A stretch of DNA of 64,000 bases from Faecalicatena orotica (GTDB lineage Bacteria > Bacillota > Clostridia > Lachnospirales > Lachnospiraceae), in assembly GCF_003149245.1 (NCBI RefSeq), contig NZ_QGDL01000001.1:461089-525088 (forward strand), given 5' to 3'. The notes under the pieces were generated by a model. That model searched no databases, had not been told where the DNA came from, and worked only from the letters and a program-made list of their open reading frames with translations. This document shows, piece after piece, positions 15,687 through 24,654 of the stretch (position 1 is its first letter; each line of letters begins with the position of its first letter). The translations under genes were made by a program, and so were the position numbers.

Positions 15687-16922
15687 ATGGATTATAATAA
15701 GATAGTACAGGGTATTCTTGATATCGGAGAAGCGATGCTTGTGTGCGGAGCAGAGAATTTCAGACTGGAAGACAGTCTTTACAGGATGTGCAGGAGTTAT
15801 GGATTTAAGCAGTATGATGTGTTTGCCATCCCCAGCAACATCCAGATAACGGTAGAAACGCCGGAAGGTGAAATCATTACCCAGATCCGGCACATTGAAT
15901 CGACCGACATTGATTTCGACAGGCTGGACTATCTGAATAATCTGTCCAGATTTGTCTGTCAGAATAAACCGGATGAACAGCAGATGCGCGAAAAGTATGA
16001 AGAGGTCATGAACAGGCCGCCGCAGAAGCCATATACAAAATATTTTGCTGCTGTAATGGGTGGTACCGGGTTTGCGGTCTTTTTTGGGTGTAATTTTCAG
16101 GATGCAATTGTTGCAGTAATTGTATCGCTTATGATCGTTATCGTGGGAGGGTGGCTTAGCAAAAGGGAAGAAAACCTGATGGTATATAACCTGATCCTGT
16201 CTTTTTTCTCGGAGGTTATCATTCTTCTGTCGGTCCACCTCGGACTAGGGAGCCATCCTGAGAGAATTATGATCGGTATCGTTATGCTGCTGATCAGCGG
16301 GCTTAGTACTACGAACGGGATTCGGGATGTGCTCCAGAGGGATTTCATCTCCGGCTCGATCAATATCATGAATTCGATACTCGGTGCTGCCGGTATCGCA
16401 TGTGGTACTGCGCTTGCCCTTCTTCTTTTCAAAGAGGTATCACCGGAAGGCTATATATTGAACAATAACCTTACCATCCAGTTGATATCCTGTACGGTTG
16501 CCTGTATCGGATTTGCCTTCTGGTTTAAAATCCGCGGAAGGCAGGTTGTCTACTCAGGTGTAGGTGCATTCATCACATGGGGGATTTATGTGGCAGTCTA
16601 TTATTTCTGGCCAAGCAACTTTTTAGCAACACTGGTGGCATCCGTCTTCGTTGCACTTTATGCGTTTATCATGTCCCGAATTAACCGGGCGCCGTCCACA
16701 ATCTTTCTGACCGCCTCCGTATTCCCGCTGATCCCGGGACCCAATCTCTATTATATGATGTACGGATGTGTGAGCAGGGACTATAATATGGCAATTGATG
16801 AAACGATTATTCTGCTTGTCACTTGTCTGGCCATCGCTTTCGGATTTAACATCGTAGATATCCTATCGAGGTCAGTGATGAAACTTTTAAAAAGAGACTA
16901 CCATATAGGGAAGAATTCGTAG
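15687..16922 (+). CDS. ThrE-family threonine/serine exporter (fused YjjP-YjjB type)
   Basis: This protein of about 411 residues joins the two halves of the ThrE family. The N-terminal soluble part (~1-115) has the conserved DIGEAMLVCGAENFRLEDSL helix. About ten hydrophobic helices follow, and the second half contains TASVFPLIPGPNLYYMMYG, typical of the YjjB-like portion. Characterised members export threonine, serine or succinate; the substrate here is unknown. A GTG at 15684 immediately precedes the chosen ATG; an AGGGGG site serves either. It is monocistronic, with its own promoter and terminator. Confidence 0.88.
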   Translation: MDYNKIVQGILDIGEAMLVCGAENFRLEDSLYRMCRSYGFKQYDVFAIPSNIQITVETPEGEIITQIRHIESTDIDFDRLDYLNNLSRFVCQNKPDEQQMREKYEEVMNRPPQKPYTKYFAAVMGGTGFAVFFGCNFQDAIVAVIVSLMIVIVGGWLSKREENLMVYNLILSFFSEVIILLSVHLGLGSHPERIMIGIVMLLISGLSTTNGIRDVLQRDFISGSINIMNSILGAAGIACGTALALLLFKEVSPEGYILNNNLTIQLISCTVACIGFAFWFKIRGRQVVYSGVGAFITWGIYVAVYYFWPSNFLATLVASVFVALYAFIMSRINRAPSTIFLTASVFPLIPGPNLYYMMYGCVSRDYNMAIDETIILLVTCLAIAFGFNIVDILSRSVMKLLKRDYHIGKNS

Positions 16923-16962
16923 TCAGAATAGAAATGATTACATAAGAACTTATTTTTACCAG

Positions 16963-17007
16963 AAAAGCTATCGTATCCGTGCTGAATACGATAGCTTTTC
17001 TTTTTTA
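16963..17007 (+). terminator. Terminator of the ThrE-type gene
   Basis: AAAAGCTATCGTAT (16963-16976) pairs perfectly with ATACGATAGCTTTT (16986-16999) and is followed by CTTTTTT on the plus strand. The reverse strand has fewer T, so it works mainly for the exporter gene. Confidence 0.88.
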
Positions 17008-17331
17008 TTCATCCTTCATAAATGTAATAGACACATCCTTCGGCAGCGCCAGTTTGCATTCCACTTCAATGCATTTGATAACCCCTGCGATAGCAGGGCA
17101 GGATGCATGTCCCGGCATGTGCTCTTCTGCATATTCATACAACGGTCCGGTTCCCGGTTTCCCCAGACAGACATCATATGCATCCCATGTGTCACCCAAT
17201 ACCTCTGTCATCTTCGCAATAGATTCGCAGGCAGATGAGATTTTCACCTGTACTTCCATCCCGTCCTCTGACACGGCCTCTACTCTTGTTTCTAAATTAC
17301 ACGGTCCCGGCTGAATCTTTACTTTTGTCAT
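17005..17331 (-). CDS. Conserved small cysteine-containing protein of unknown function
   Basis: This 108-residue protein starts MTKVKIQPGPCNLETRVEA and has five cysteines spread along it (PGPC, SSACES, DVCLG, ASCPA, IKCIEVEC). It has no signal peptide or membrane segment. The pattern recalls small clostridial and methanogen proteins of DUF6951 type, but I cannot confirm this by eye. The spaced cysteines could bind a metal or cluster. GGAGG lies 9 bases before the ATG. It is alone on the minus strand between the exporter and the BlaI gene. Confidence 0.75.
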   Translation of the reverse strand: MTKVKIQPGPCNLETRVEAVSEDGMEVQVKISSACESIAKMTEVLGDTWDAYDVCLGKPGTGPLYEYAEEHMPGHASCPAIAGVIKCIEVECKLALPKDVSITFMKDE

Positions 17332-17420
17332 TCGTATACCTCCATTTCGATTACACAGACTTCTGTAAATAGTACCCTAATTATATTCCCTCTCTGCCAG
17401 CCGCGTCAATCTAATCTGCA

Positions 17421-17468
17421 TTGACAGAAAGCTTTTCCGCCGGTATAATATTTTTATTACATATGTAA
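17421..17468 (+). promoter_or_regulatory. blaI-blaR1 promoter with BlaI-type operator
   Basis: TTGACA (17421-17426) and TATAAT (17444-17449) are 17 bases apart, a full consensus sigma-A promoter. The perfect palindrome TTACATATGTAA (17457-17468) sits at the expected transcription start and has the TACA/TGTA halves of BlaI/MecI operators, so autorepression is likely. Confidence 0.8.
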
Positions 17469-17484
17469 GATTTGGAGGGTGCTT

Positions 17485-17859
17485 ATGAAATCTTTACCTC
17501 AGATTACCGAAGCAGAATACGAAGTAATGAAAGTTGTTTGGGCCCGTGCGCCGATCAGTACGAATGATGTGACAGAACATCTGACAAAGATAACCGACTG
17601 GAAGCCGAAGACGATCCAGACACTGCTGAAACGTCTCGTAAACAAGGGCGCCCTGACTTATGAGAAGCAGGGCCGGGTGTTCGTCTACACCCCTTTAGTT
17701 GGAGAACATGAGTATATCAGCCAGGAAAGCAGTACCTTCCTGAACCGTTTTTTTCACGGCGATATCACTGCTATGGTATCCTCTTATCTGGAAAATGAAC
17801 ACCTGACAGAAAGTGAAATCGACTCGCTTCGTTCTCTCCTCTTTGAGGAAAAGGAATAA
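17485..17859 (+). CDS. blaI: BlaI/MecI/CopY-family repressor
   Basis: This protein of about 124 residues has the Penicillinase_R winged helix: ITEAEYEVMKVVWARAPIST, then the recognition helix WKPKTIQTLLKRLVNKGAL and a wing of YEKQGRVFVYTPL. The C-terminal helices (~75-120) serve dimerisation, and the BlaR1-dependent cleavage region lies between. The chosen ATG has GGAGGG 5 bases upstream. The stop is followed after 13 bp by the blaR1 start. It should repress this operon from the palindrome at 17457-17468. No beta-lactamase gene lies in the window, so the target may be elsewhere or be cell-wall maintenance genes. Confidence 0.92.
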   Translation: MKSLPQITEAEYEVMKVVWARAPISTNDVTEHLTKITDWKPKTIQTLLKRLVNKGALTYEKQGRVFVYTPLVGEHEYISQESSTFLNRFFHGDITAMVSSYLENEHLTESEIDSLRSLLFEEKE

Positions 17860-17872
17860 GGAGGAAAATAAT

Positions 17873-19672
17873 TTGGCCGCATTCAGCATCCGGTTTTTGA
17901 TCAGCAATCTCTATATTGCCTTGTTTATAGCCATCTTGTATATGGTGAAACATCTCATGAAGAAGCAGTTATCCGGACGTACGCAGTACCGGCTCTGGTT
18001 CTTCATGCTGTTTCTTCTGCCTTTTCCTTTCCTGCCTTTTCAACCTGCCGGTTTTTTCAGGATCTCCTCATGGATTTCCTCGCTGCAGAGGACCTCTTTG
18101 CATAATGCAGCTTCCGGGCAGCCCGCGGTTACAGGCCTGAACGTTGCTGCTACGGAACTGACAAGAGATCTCAGTGTATCCGTCACTGGTAATCCTGACC
18201 ATCTTGGAACGGCAATACTCGGTCTCTGGCTTTTCGGAATAGGTATCATGATTCTATATTTTTCTTATATGAAGATACATATGCACCGGATAGAACGCAC
18301 TGCACTTCCTCTTCAGAATAAAGAGGCCAAAAGACTTTATGAGGACTGTATGAAGGAACTGTTTATCCGCAGAGAAATACCGGTATACACTACTGCCTAT
18401 ATCAGCTCACCATTTACGGCCGGGATCCTGACCCCCCGCATTTACCTGCCCCTCCATCTGGTTTCAGACTTTTGCGGCAGTGATATGAGGTACATGTTCC
18501 TGCACGAGCTCCAGCACTATAAGCACAAGGACTCTCTCCTGAATTTCTTTATGAATCTGTCACTTACCGTATACTGGTTCAATCCGCTTGTATGGTTTGC
18601 ATTAAAGCGTATGCGCGATGAACGGGAAGTGGCGTGTGACTCTTCCGTTTTGCAGATGCTTGGGGAAGATGAGTATAAGAATTATGGAATGGTCCTATTG
18701 AATTTTGCACGGAAGATGTCTGAAAGAACCATTCCTTTTGTTTCAGAAATGGGTGGAAACAAGAGTCATATAAAGGAGCGTATCTTAAATATTGCCTCTT
18801 ACCACCAGTGCAGCACTAAGGAAAAGGTAAAAGGCATCTGCATCTGTATACTGGCAGCTGCCCTTTTGTTTACCTTTATCCCGCTGCTCCCTGCCCATGC
18901 CGAAAGCAGCGATTACGCCCCGGTCCCGGCAGGAACAGAAGACATCTCCTATGCAGACCTGCGTTCCCACTTTGGAACATATGATGGAAGCTTCGTGCTT
19001 TTTGATGCCTCTTCCAAGCATTGGACAATCTATAATAAGGGCCTTGCACAGACTCGTTTTTCACCGGACTCTTCCTATAAAATATATGATGCACTGCAGG
19101 GTCTGGAGGCCGGGATCATCACACCCGGAAATTCGCAGATGGCTTGGGATGGAAGTACGTACCCATTCGATTCCTGGATGGCAGACCAGAATCTGGATAC
19201 TGCCATGCATAACTCAGTCAACTGGTATTTCCAGTCCATTGACAGCAGACTGGACAGAGCTTCCGTAAAAGAGTACCTCCACAGAATCGGTTATGGTAAT
19301 GAACAGGTGTCCGGGGACCTTACCACCTACTGGCTGGAATCTGATCTAAAAATTTCGCCTTCTGAACAGGTGGCTCTTTTGAGAGACTTCTATTATAACA
19401 AATTCGGGTTCGCCCCGGAAAACATTGAGGCAGTGAAGAAAGCAATTCTCACTGCCTCTGGCCCTGATGGCTCCCTGTATGGAAAGACAGGCACCGGGCA
19501 GATCGACGGGCAGGAAATCCGGGGCTGGTTCATTGGATTCATTGAGCGGTCCGAGAATCCGGTCTTCTTCGCCTGCTATATACAGGATGAGGAAGAAGCT
19601 ACGGGAAGCAGGGCCTCCGATATCACATATTCTATACTGAAAGACATGAATATCTGGACCCCGGAGCCATAA
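17873..19672 (+). CDS. blaR1: BlaR1/MecR1-type antibiotic-sensing membrane metallopeptidase
   Basis: This 599-residue protein starts at TTG 17873, 7 bases after GGAGG. Membrane helices lie at ~8-26, ~40-56, ~112-132 and ~320-340. The M56 zinc peptidase site is HELQH (211-215) with the third ligand in REVACD (~E252). The extracellular C-terminal domain (~350-599) is a class D beta-lactamase/penicillin-binding fold with S400-x-x-K403 (SSYK), S448-V-N450 and K538-T-G. These are the acylation and sensing residues of BlaR1. On beta-lactam binding the peptidase would inactivate BlaI, encoded just upstream. The catalytic set is complete, so the sensor looks functional. Confidence 0.93.
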   Translation: MAAFSIRFLISNLYIALFIAILYMVKHLMKKQLSGRTQYRLWFFMLFLLPFPFLPFQPAGFFRISSWISSLQRTSLHNAASGQPAVTGLNVAATELTRDLSVSVTGNPDHLGTAILGLWLFGIGIMILYFSYMKIHMHRIERTALPLQNKEAKRLYEDCMKELFIRREIPVYTTAYISSPFTAGILTPRIYLPLHLVSDFCGSDMRYMFLHELQHYKHKDSLLNFFMNLSLTVYWFNPLVWFALKRMRDEREVACDSSVLQMLGEDEYKNYGMVLLNFARKMSERTIPFVSEMGGNKSHIKERILNIASYHQCSTKEKVKGICICILAAALLFTFIPLLPAHAESSDYAPVPAGTEDISYADLRSHFGTYDGSFVLFDASSKHWTIYNKGLAQTRFSPDSSYKIYDALQGLEAGIITPGNSQMAWDGSTYPFDSWMADQNLDTAMHNSVNWYFQSIDSRLDRASVKEYLHRIGYGNEQVSGDLTTYWLESDLKISPSEQVALLRDFYYNKFGFAPENIEAVKKAILTASGPDGSLYGKTGTGQIDGQEIRGWFIGFIERSENPVFFACYIQDEEEATGSRASDITYSILKDMNIWTPEP

Positions 19673-19697
19673 GACTAATCATCGTTTCTGCTTTTTG

Positions 19698-20591
19698 TCA
19701 GGCTTCTTCCAAAACCCTTTCCACATCAGCCAATGCCGGCATTCCCGACTGGGCCCCGTATTTCTGTACGGAAAGCCCTGCTGCCGCATTGGCAAATCTC
19801 AGTGCCTCTTTCTCACTCATATTTTTAGATAGCCCCACGCAGAAGGCGCCATTTAAAGTATCCCCTGCCCCCGTTGTGTCCTTCACATCCACCTTCATGG
19901 CCGGAATGGTAATGATCCCCTCTTCTTTAAGGTTTACGCTGACCCCTTTTTCTCCCCGGGTCACGACCAGTTTTTCGGGGTAATGCATAAGAAGGTCATC
20001 CATGCTTTCTGCTTTTTCTCCCCAGATTACTCCTGCTTCATGCTCATTTGGTGTCATATAGGTGATCATATCCAGAAGCTCTCTGTCCAGTGTTCTCGCC
20101 GGCGCAGGGTTCCAGATGATCTTCTTATTGCATTTATGACACATACGGATCACATACTCTACCGTTTCTTCCGGTATCTCATTTTGTAGGACAATGATAT
20201 CGGCTTTCAGTATACTTTCCCTGTTGGCCTCTGCATAAGCTATACTGACACAGTCATTAGCCCCTGCTATGATCACAATCGTGTTATCGCCCTCACCGAC
20301 AGTTATGACAGCCTGTCCCGTTGGCACACCCTCCACAGTCTGTATTTTTTCTGTATTTACTCCACACGATGACATATGGTCAATCAATTCTTTTCCAACC
20401 GCATCATTTCCTGTGCAGCCGTACATCGTAACACTGGCCCCAAGTTTTGCCATCGCAACTGCCTGGTTTGCCCCCTTTCCACCCGGCTGGTACTCTATCC
20501 CGCCGCCCGCGATTGTTTCTCCTTTCCGTGGAATCCTGTCCGCATGAACAATCATATCCATGTTCATACTTCCTACTACAGCTATTTCCAT
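19698..20591 (-). CDS. rbsK: Ribokinase (PfkB family)
   Basis: This 297-residue PfkB kinase matches ribokinase along its length: GSMNMDMIV at the N-terminus, PGGKGANQA sugar-binding loop, and the anion-hole and catalytic motif DTTGAGDTLNGAF. It phosphorylates ribose to ribose 5-phosphate. It is the last gene of the nucleoside salvage operon, 9 bp after the second ECF ATPase gene, so it most likely uses the ribose released by the nucleoside hydrolase. The operon head also carries a kinase domain, fused to a LacI regulator, with an altered active-site motif; this stand-alone enzyme keeps the canonical one. Confidence 0.93.
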   Translation of the reverse strand: MEIAVVGSMNMDMIVHADRIPRKGETIAGGGIEYQPGGKGANQAVAMAKLGASVTMYGCTGNDAVGKELIDHMSSCGVNTEKIQTVEGVPTGQAVITVGEGDNTIVIIAGANDCVSIAYAEANRESILKADIIVLQNEIPEETVEYVIRMCHKCNKKIIWNPAPARTLDRELLDMITYMTPNEHEAGVIWGEKAESMDDLLMHYPEKLVVTRGEKGVSVNLKEEGIITIPAMKVDVKDTTGAGDTLNGAFCVGLSKNMSEKEALRFANAAAGLSVQKYGAQSGMPALADVERVLEEA

Positions 20592-20600
20592 ATTCTTCTC

Positions 20601-21395
20601 CTATCTTAATGCATTTGTAAGTTCTTCCCGGAACAAGATGCTGCCCGGCAGGTTCAGCCGCTCTGCCACCTGTGCAATCTGTGGCTTTTTGATTCTGGAC
20701 TCCTCCACAATCGCAGAGTTCCAGAAAATCTCCTTGGCAGTTCCGTCCGCTATAATGTTCTTGTGTGCCATTGCTACAATCCTCGGGAAATTTTTTGCAA
20801 CAAAATCCATGTCATGCGTTATGGCAATCACACCGGTCCCATCCCTTTTCAGTTCTTTGATAATATTCTCAAGAATCTCATTCCCCCGCTTATCCTGGCC
20901 AGCCGTCGGTTCATCCAGAATCAGGTATTTTGGCTGTGTCGCGATAATCGCTGCAATTGCTACAAACTTCCGGATTGCATAAGGAATATCAAGAGGGTTC
21001 ATTTTCAGATAATGACTGATTCCTGTCATTTCAATCGCCCTGCTGCTTCTCTTTTTCACCTCTTCTTCTGAAAGCTTCATATAACGCGGCATATATTCTA
21101 TCTCTGCAAGCGCCGTACTATTGAAGATCTGGTCATCTGGATTCTGGAAGACATATCCCACCGTTTTCGAAATCCACGCACAGCTTTTTTCCTTTGTATT
21201 CACGCCGTCAACCAGCACATCCCCCTTCGATGGCTTATTCAGACCGTTCATCAGCTTCACGGCTGTCGTTTTCCCCGCACCATTCTGCCCGACGATCGAC
21301 AGAAGTTCTCCGTCCTTTATAACAAGATTCAGACCCTCATTTGCCACATATCCGTTCGGATAGGCAAAGGAAACATCCTTAAGTTCAATTGCCAT
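20601..21395 (-). CDS. ecfA: ECF transporter ATPase with degenerate signature motif
   Basis: This 264-residue ABC ATPase has Walker A GQNGAGKTT, a Q-loop in VGYVFQNPDDQ, Walker B YLILDEPTAGQD and switch histidine ITHD. The ABC signature LSGGQ that should precede Walker B is missing; the segment reads PLDIPYAIRKFVAIA. In a heterodimer one of the two ATP sites would thus be non-canonical. It overlaps the other ATPase gene by 11 bp and precedes ribokinase. The pair energises the T and S components encoded upstream. Confidence 0.88.
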   Translation of the reverse strand: MAIELKDVSFAYPNGYVANEGLNLVIKDGELLSIVGQNGAGKTTAVKLMNGLNKPSKGDVLVDGVNTKEKSCAWISKTVGYVFQNPDDQIFNSTALAEIEYMPRYMKLSEEEVKKRSSRAIEMTGISHYLKMNPLDIPYAIRKFVAIAAIIATQPKYLILDEPTAGQDKRGNEILENIIKELKRDGTGVIAITHDMDFVAKNFPRIVAMAHKNIIADGTAKEIFWNSAIVEESRIKKPQIAQVAERLNLPGSILFREELTNALR

Positions 21396-22245
21396 CAGTC
21401 ATACGCCCCCTTTCCCTGACAAGCCTGACCGCCTGTTCTACTGTAATCGGAATCTCCGGAAGCGGCATCCCTGCCCCGCCCATCTCATGCCCCCACACTG
21501 CTACCTGGGGAATCAAAGCACCATAATCCAGTAATTCCATTCTGGAGAGGATATCCTTCGTCTCACCTGAGCACACAATCTGTCCCTTCTCCATCACGAT
21601 AATCTCGTCACAATACTCTGCAATCAGATCGATTTTATGTTCAACCAGAATGATTGTTTTTCCGGCCTGTTTCAGCTTTCTGATAATCTCAAACACGTTT
21701 TCCGTCCCCTGCGGGTCCAACTGGCTGGTTGGCTCATCAATGACAAGCATATCGTTATCCATCACTATGATGGATGCGAATGCAACTCTCTGCCGCTGGC
21801 CCCCGGAAAGCTCATTCGGGTTTTTTGTCATCAGATCCTCTATCCCCAGCAGTTCCAGCACATCCTCCACCTTCCGGATGATCTCATTTTTTTCAACTCC
21901 AAGATTCTCCAGTCCCATCGCCACTTCTTCGAAAACAGTACTTTTGATCCCGCTCATCTGATTAAACGGATTCTGAAAAACATAGCCAATCTTCACTGCC
22001 AGTTCTTCTACATTATGCTCCTTGATGTCTGTCCCGAAAACCTTCGCGCTGCCTTCCAGCTCACCATTATAAAAGTGGGGAATCAGCCCTCTGATCAGAT
22101 TACACAATGTTGTTTTTCCTCCGCCGTTTTCACCGATCAGGCCATAAAATTTCCCTTCTTCAAACTGGAAATTGATTTCTTTCAGGGCATATTCATCCGT
22201 CAGAGGATACTTATAATTTACGTTCTTAAATTCTGCAACAACCAT
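21385..22245 (-). CDS. ecfA: ECF transporter ATPase with canonical motifs
   Basis: This protein of about 286 residues has Walker A GENGGGKTT, Q-loop YVFQNPFNQ, an intact signature NELSGGQRQRVAFAS, Walker B MLVIDEPTSQLDP and switch histidine VEHK. It is the complete partner of the degenerate ATPase at 20601-21395. The start is the ATG at 22245, 8 bases after GGAGG; a TTG at 22251 is too close to that site. The C-terminal extension (~240-286) is usual for EcfA proteins. It lies 12 bp downstream of the EcfT gene. Confidence 0.92.
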   Translation of the reverse strand: MVVAEFKNVNYKYPLTDEYALKEINFQFEEGKFYGLIGENGGGKTTLCNLIRGLIPHFYNGELEGSAKVFGTDIKEHNVEELAVKIGYVFQNPFNQMSGIKSTVFEEVAMGLENLGVEKNEIIRKVEDVLELLGIEDLMTKNPNELSGGQRQRVAFASIIVMDNDMLVIDEPTSQLDPQGTENVFEIIRKLKQAGKTIILVEHKIDLIAEYCDEIIVMEKGQIVCSGETKDILSRMELLDYGALIPQVAVWGHEMGGAGMPLPEIPITVEQAVRLVRERGRMTDGN

Positions 22246-22257
22246 CTTCAATCCTCC

Positions 22258-23055
22258 TTATCCGAATACCTGATAAATCTTAAATACAACCAGAAGTACA
22301 AAACAAATATCTGTCAGAATCACGACAACCTTTTCTGGGAGCGGCACCGGCCGCAGTTCTCTTAAAAAGGTGTGTCCGCATTTCACGGAAAAAGCTCTCG
22401 CATCCATCGCAATTGATTTTTCTTCCGTACTTGAAATAGCTCCAAGGACAAGCGGTCCCAGAATCGGGAAAAATGCTTTAATTCTGTTAAGGACATTCCC
22501 TTCTGTCTCAATGCCGCGGGCTTTCTGGGATTCCATGATCAGGTCCGTGTTCTTTTTCAAGTCAATAATTGTCTGAAATGAGGCCAGCACAATATACGAT
22601 ATTTCATGCGAAACGCCCTTTTTTTCCAACGCATACATCAGGTCCCGCATCTCTGTCGTTACAAAGAACAAAACGATTGCACCGGAAAATCCAAGCAGGT
22701 AGGAAGCTGTGTTCAAACCGTTGATGAGCGCTTCCTTTGTAACAGGAAGCACCCCGAACAGTTCAAATAATACCGTCGTTCCGGACACGGAAAACTGACG
22801 GATGACCAGTGTGAAAAATCCAAAGATCAGTACAATCACACTGAATGGTTTCATAAACTGTTTTCCCCGTCCAACTGCAAACGCAAGTATACAGAACAGG
22901 ATACACAGGCTGAATCCATATTTCCAGTTATTCAGCAGCATACTGGAAAATCCGAGGGCCAACAATATATTCAGTTTTGACAAAGGATTAAAATTGATAA
23001 ACCAATTGTCAAACTTCTGATATTCCCGAAATGAATCAATAAAACTTTTCTCCAC
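22258..23055 (-). CDS. ecfT: ECF transporter transmembrane (T) component
   Basis: This integral membrane protein of about 265 residues has five to six hydrophobic helices and a cytoplasmic coupling region with SQKARGIETEGN, the first Ala-Arg-Gly motif of EcfT. The second motif position reads MDARAFSVKCG, ARA in place of ARG. These motifs contact the ATPases. A GTG start at 23055, 8 bases after AAGGAG, is preferred over the GTG at 23064, which lies within the ribosome site. It sits between the S component and the ATPase genes. Confidence 0.88.
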   Translation of the reverse strand: MEKSFIDSFREYQKFDNWFINFNPLSKLNILLALGFSSMLLNNWKYGFSLCILFCILAFAVGRGKQFMKPFSVIVLIFGFFTLVIRQFSVSGTTVLFELFGVLPVTKEALINGLNTASYLLGFSGAIVLFFVTTEMRDLMYALEKKGVSHEISYIVLASFQTIIDLKKNTDLIMESQKARGIETEGNVLNRIKAFFPILGPLVLGAISSTEEKSIAMDARAFSVKCGHTFLRELRPVPLPEKVVVILTDICFVLLVVFKIYQVFG

Positions 23056-23067
23056 GCTTTTCACTCC

Positions 23068-23649
23068 TTATTTTTTGATATAAACATTTCCAAGACGCAG
23101 TTTCACAAGGAACCGGTTTGGCATACTCTTCAGGATAAAGAAGGTTGCCAGAATTGCCAGGAATTTATCCGCAACATCCATACAGATCGCTGCGACCATT
23201 TCTGCCAGGAATTTCGGCAGCCCGACTACAGAATGCAGCGGAATTGCAAAAAGCGCTGTTGTATCCGTTGCAAAGTTGAAACCAAACAGAATCCATGTAA
23301 TGCAGGAGTTCATGACTCCCCCGATCAGTGCAAATAAGAATGCGGCCAGGATGGACTTCCATAAGGTACAGAATACTTTCCGCTTAGACAGGTATGCTGC
23401 CAGTACACCATAGATTGCACTGATGACCCCGTACCAGATATATGTAGGATATGTAATCGAATTGATGGTATTAGAAATAACACCGACTACTGCGCCGGGC
23501 AGTCCCCCACAGAGGGCACCCACCACGATGGTTCCTATCGCGTCCAGATACACCGGCAGTTTCAGGAGCATCGCGATTTGTGCTCCGATAAAGTTAAGTG
23601 CCACGCCGATAGGGATCAGAAATACTGATAATTTGTCCATTTTTTTCAT
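23068..23649 (-). CDS. ECF transporter substrate-binding (S) component, probably nucleoside- or ribose-related
   Basis: This 193-residue, strongly hydrophobic protein has about six predicted helices and the small glycine-rich loops of S components (VGALCGGLPGAVVGVISNTI). It should bind the transported molecule and dock on the T/A module encoded directly downstream. Family members of known specificity (RibU, ThiT, BioY) are not obviously similar. Its neighbours, a nucleoside hydrolase and two ribokinase-type kinases, point to a nucleoside or free ribose. This is context only. Confidence 0.85.
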   Translation of the reverse strand: MKKMDKLSVFLIPIGVALNFIGAQIAMLLKLPVYLDAIGTIVVGALCGGLPGAVVGVISNTINSITYPTYIWYGVISAIYGVLAAYLSKRKVFCTLWKSILAAFLFALIGGVMNSCITWILFGFNFATDTTALFAIPLHSVVGLPKFLAEMVAAICMDVADKFLAILATFFILKSMPNRFLVKLRLGNVYIKK

Positions 23650-23670
23650 ATTGATTTTCTCCTTTTCCTT

Positions 23671-24654
23671 TTATCTTGTCAGCTTCTCAACCAGGTCCTC
23701 CAGAAGATTATCCCGGTTGATATAATATACATACTTATAAAAGTGGCCGTCTTTCCTGACTGAATACCGGTTGTCATATTCCGGAACCGGGGCATATTCG
23801 ATCCGGTCATTCATCAGGTCTTTCCCAATCAGCCAGCCGACTGCCGTCACATCCCATATCGGCCTGCTCCAGGTTTTCCCTGCACCGCATGAGACAGCCT
23901 CCTGTTCCGTAAAATCTGCCAGATAATCACAAAGTGGATTTTTCCCCCGCAAATGAGTTTCCAGTTCCGGCCCGCTGACGGTAAATGCAGAAACCACACC
24001 CATACACGGAAGCTGGACGAGAGGGACCCCGCATCCGAATACAACCCTTGCACCTGCAATGTCCTGATACAAATTATATTCCCTGTTATTGGGCCAGTCA
24101 TGGGCATTTCCGCCCAGCCAGACAAGAACGATCCGATTGATAATCTCCGGGTTCATCAGAATTGCAGATGCAACATTTGTTATGGCTGCAATCGCTACCA
24201 CATACAAGGGATGCTCTTCGGAATAGTTCATGGCACGCTTGGCGAGATCTCTGGCTGCGTCTGAAACCACGGGTGTATGTTCATCCTGCAGGTAGTCTTC
24301 TGAACCTTTATAAACACTCCCGTACATATCCTCCCGTCCCATCAGTTCCAGCACATGTCTAATTTCCTCATAGCTCTTTTCCATGCCATCCTTCGGCCCG
24401 TCTGACTTACAGTTTGTAAAGGGTGCTGCGTAGATAGCTTTTACCCGGACCGATTCTTCAGATTTCAACATATAGGCCAGTGCATACTGGTCATCTATTT
24501 CATTGTAAGTATCCGTATCAAGCACAGCATCCACGATCTCACCGGGTTTTTCCAGCCGTTTCAGAATCCGGATATTGCGCTCACTCTGAAACACTCCGCC
24601 CTCAGATAGTCCTGCAAACTCCTCCCATTCCTTCTTCAATTCTTCATTTACCAT
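23671..24654 (-). CDS. Inosine-uridine type nucleoside hydrolase
   Basis: This 327-residue protein has the IUNH calcium and ribose site DTDTYNEIDDQYALAYML (residues ~43-60; the family pattern is DxDxxxDD). The late region NREYNLYQDIAGARVVF contains the conserved N...E...D ligands. These enzymes split nucleosides into base and ribose. The length fits the family. The ATG follows the TAA of the LacI-kinase fusion with no gap. Ribose made here can be used by the ribokinase at the operon end, and substrate can enter through the ECF transporter. Confidence 0.9.
   Translation of the reverse strand: MVNEELKKEWEEFAGLSEGGVFQSERNIRILKRLEKPGEIVDAVLDTDTYNEIDDQYALAYMLKSEESVRVKAIYAAPFTNCKSDGPKDGMEKSYEEIRHVLELMGREDMYGSVYKGSEDYLQDEHTPVVSDAARDLAKRAMNYSEEHPLYVVAIAAITNVASAILMNPEIINRIVLVWLGGNAHDWPNNREYNLYQDIAGARVVFGCGVPLVQLPCMGVVSAFTVSGPELETHLRGKNPLCDYLADFTEQEAVSCGAGKTWSRPIWDVTAVGWLIGKDLMNDRIEYAPVPEYDNRYSVRKDGHFYKYVYYINRDNLLEDLVEKLTR

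Noticed and set aside
21637-22365. A 242-codon plus-strand frame across the ECF ATPase and EcfT genes
   Set aside because: Both minus-strand genes have intact motifs and ribosome sites; this frame has neither.
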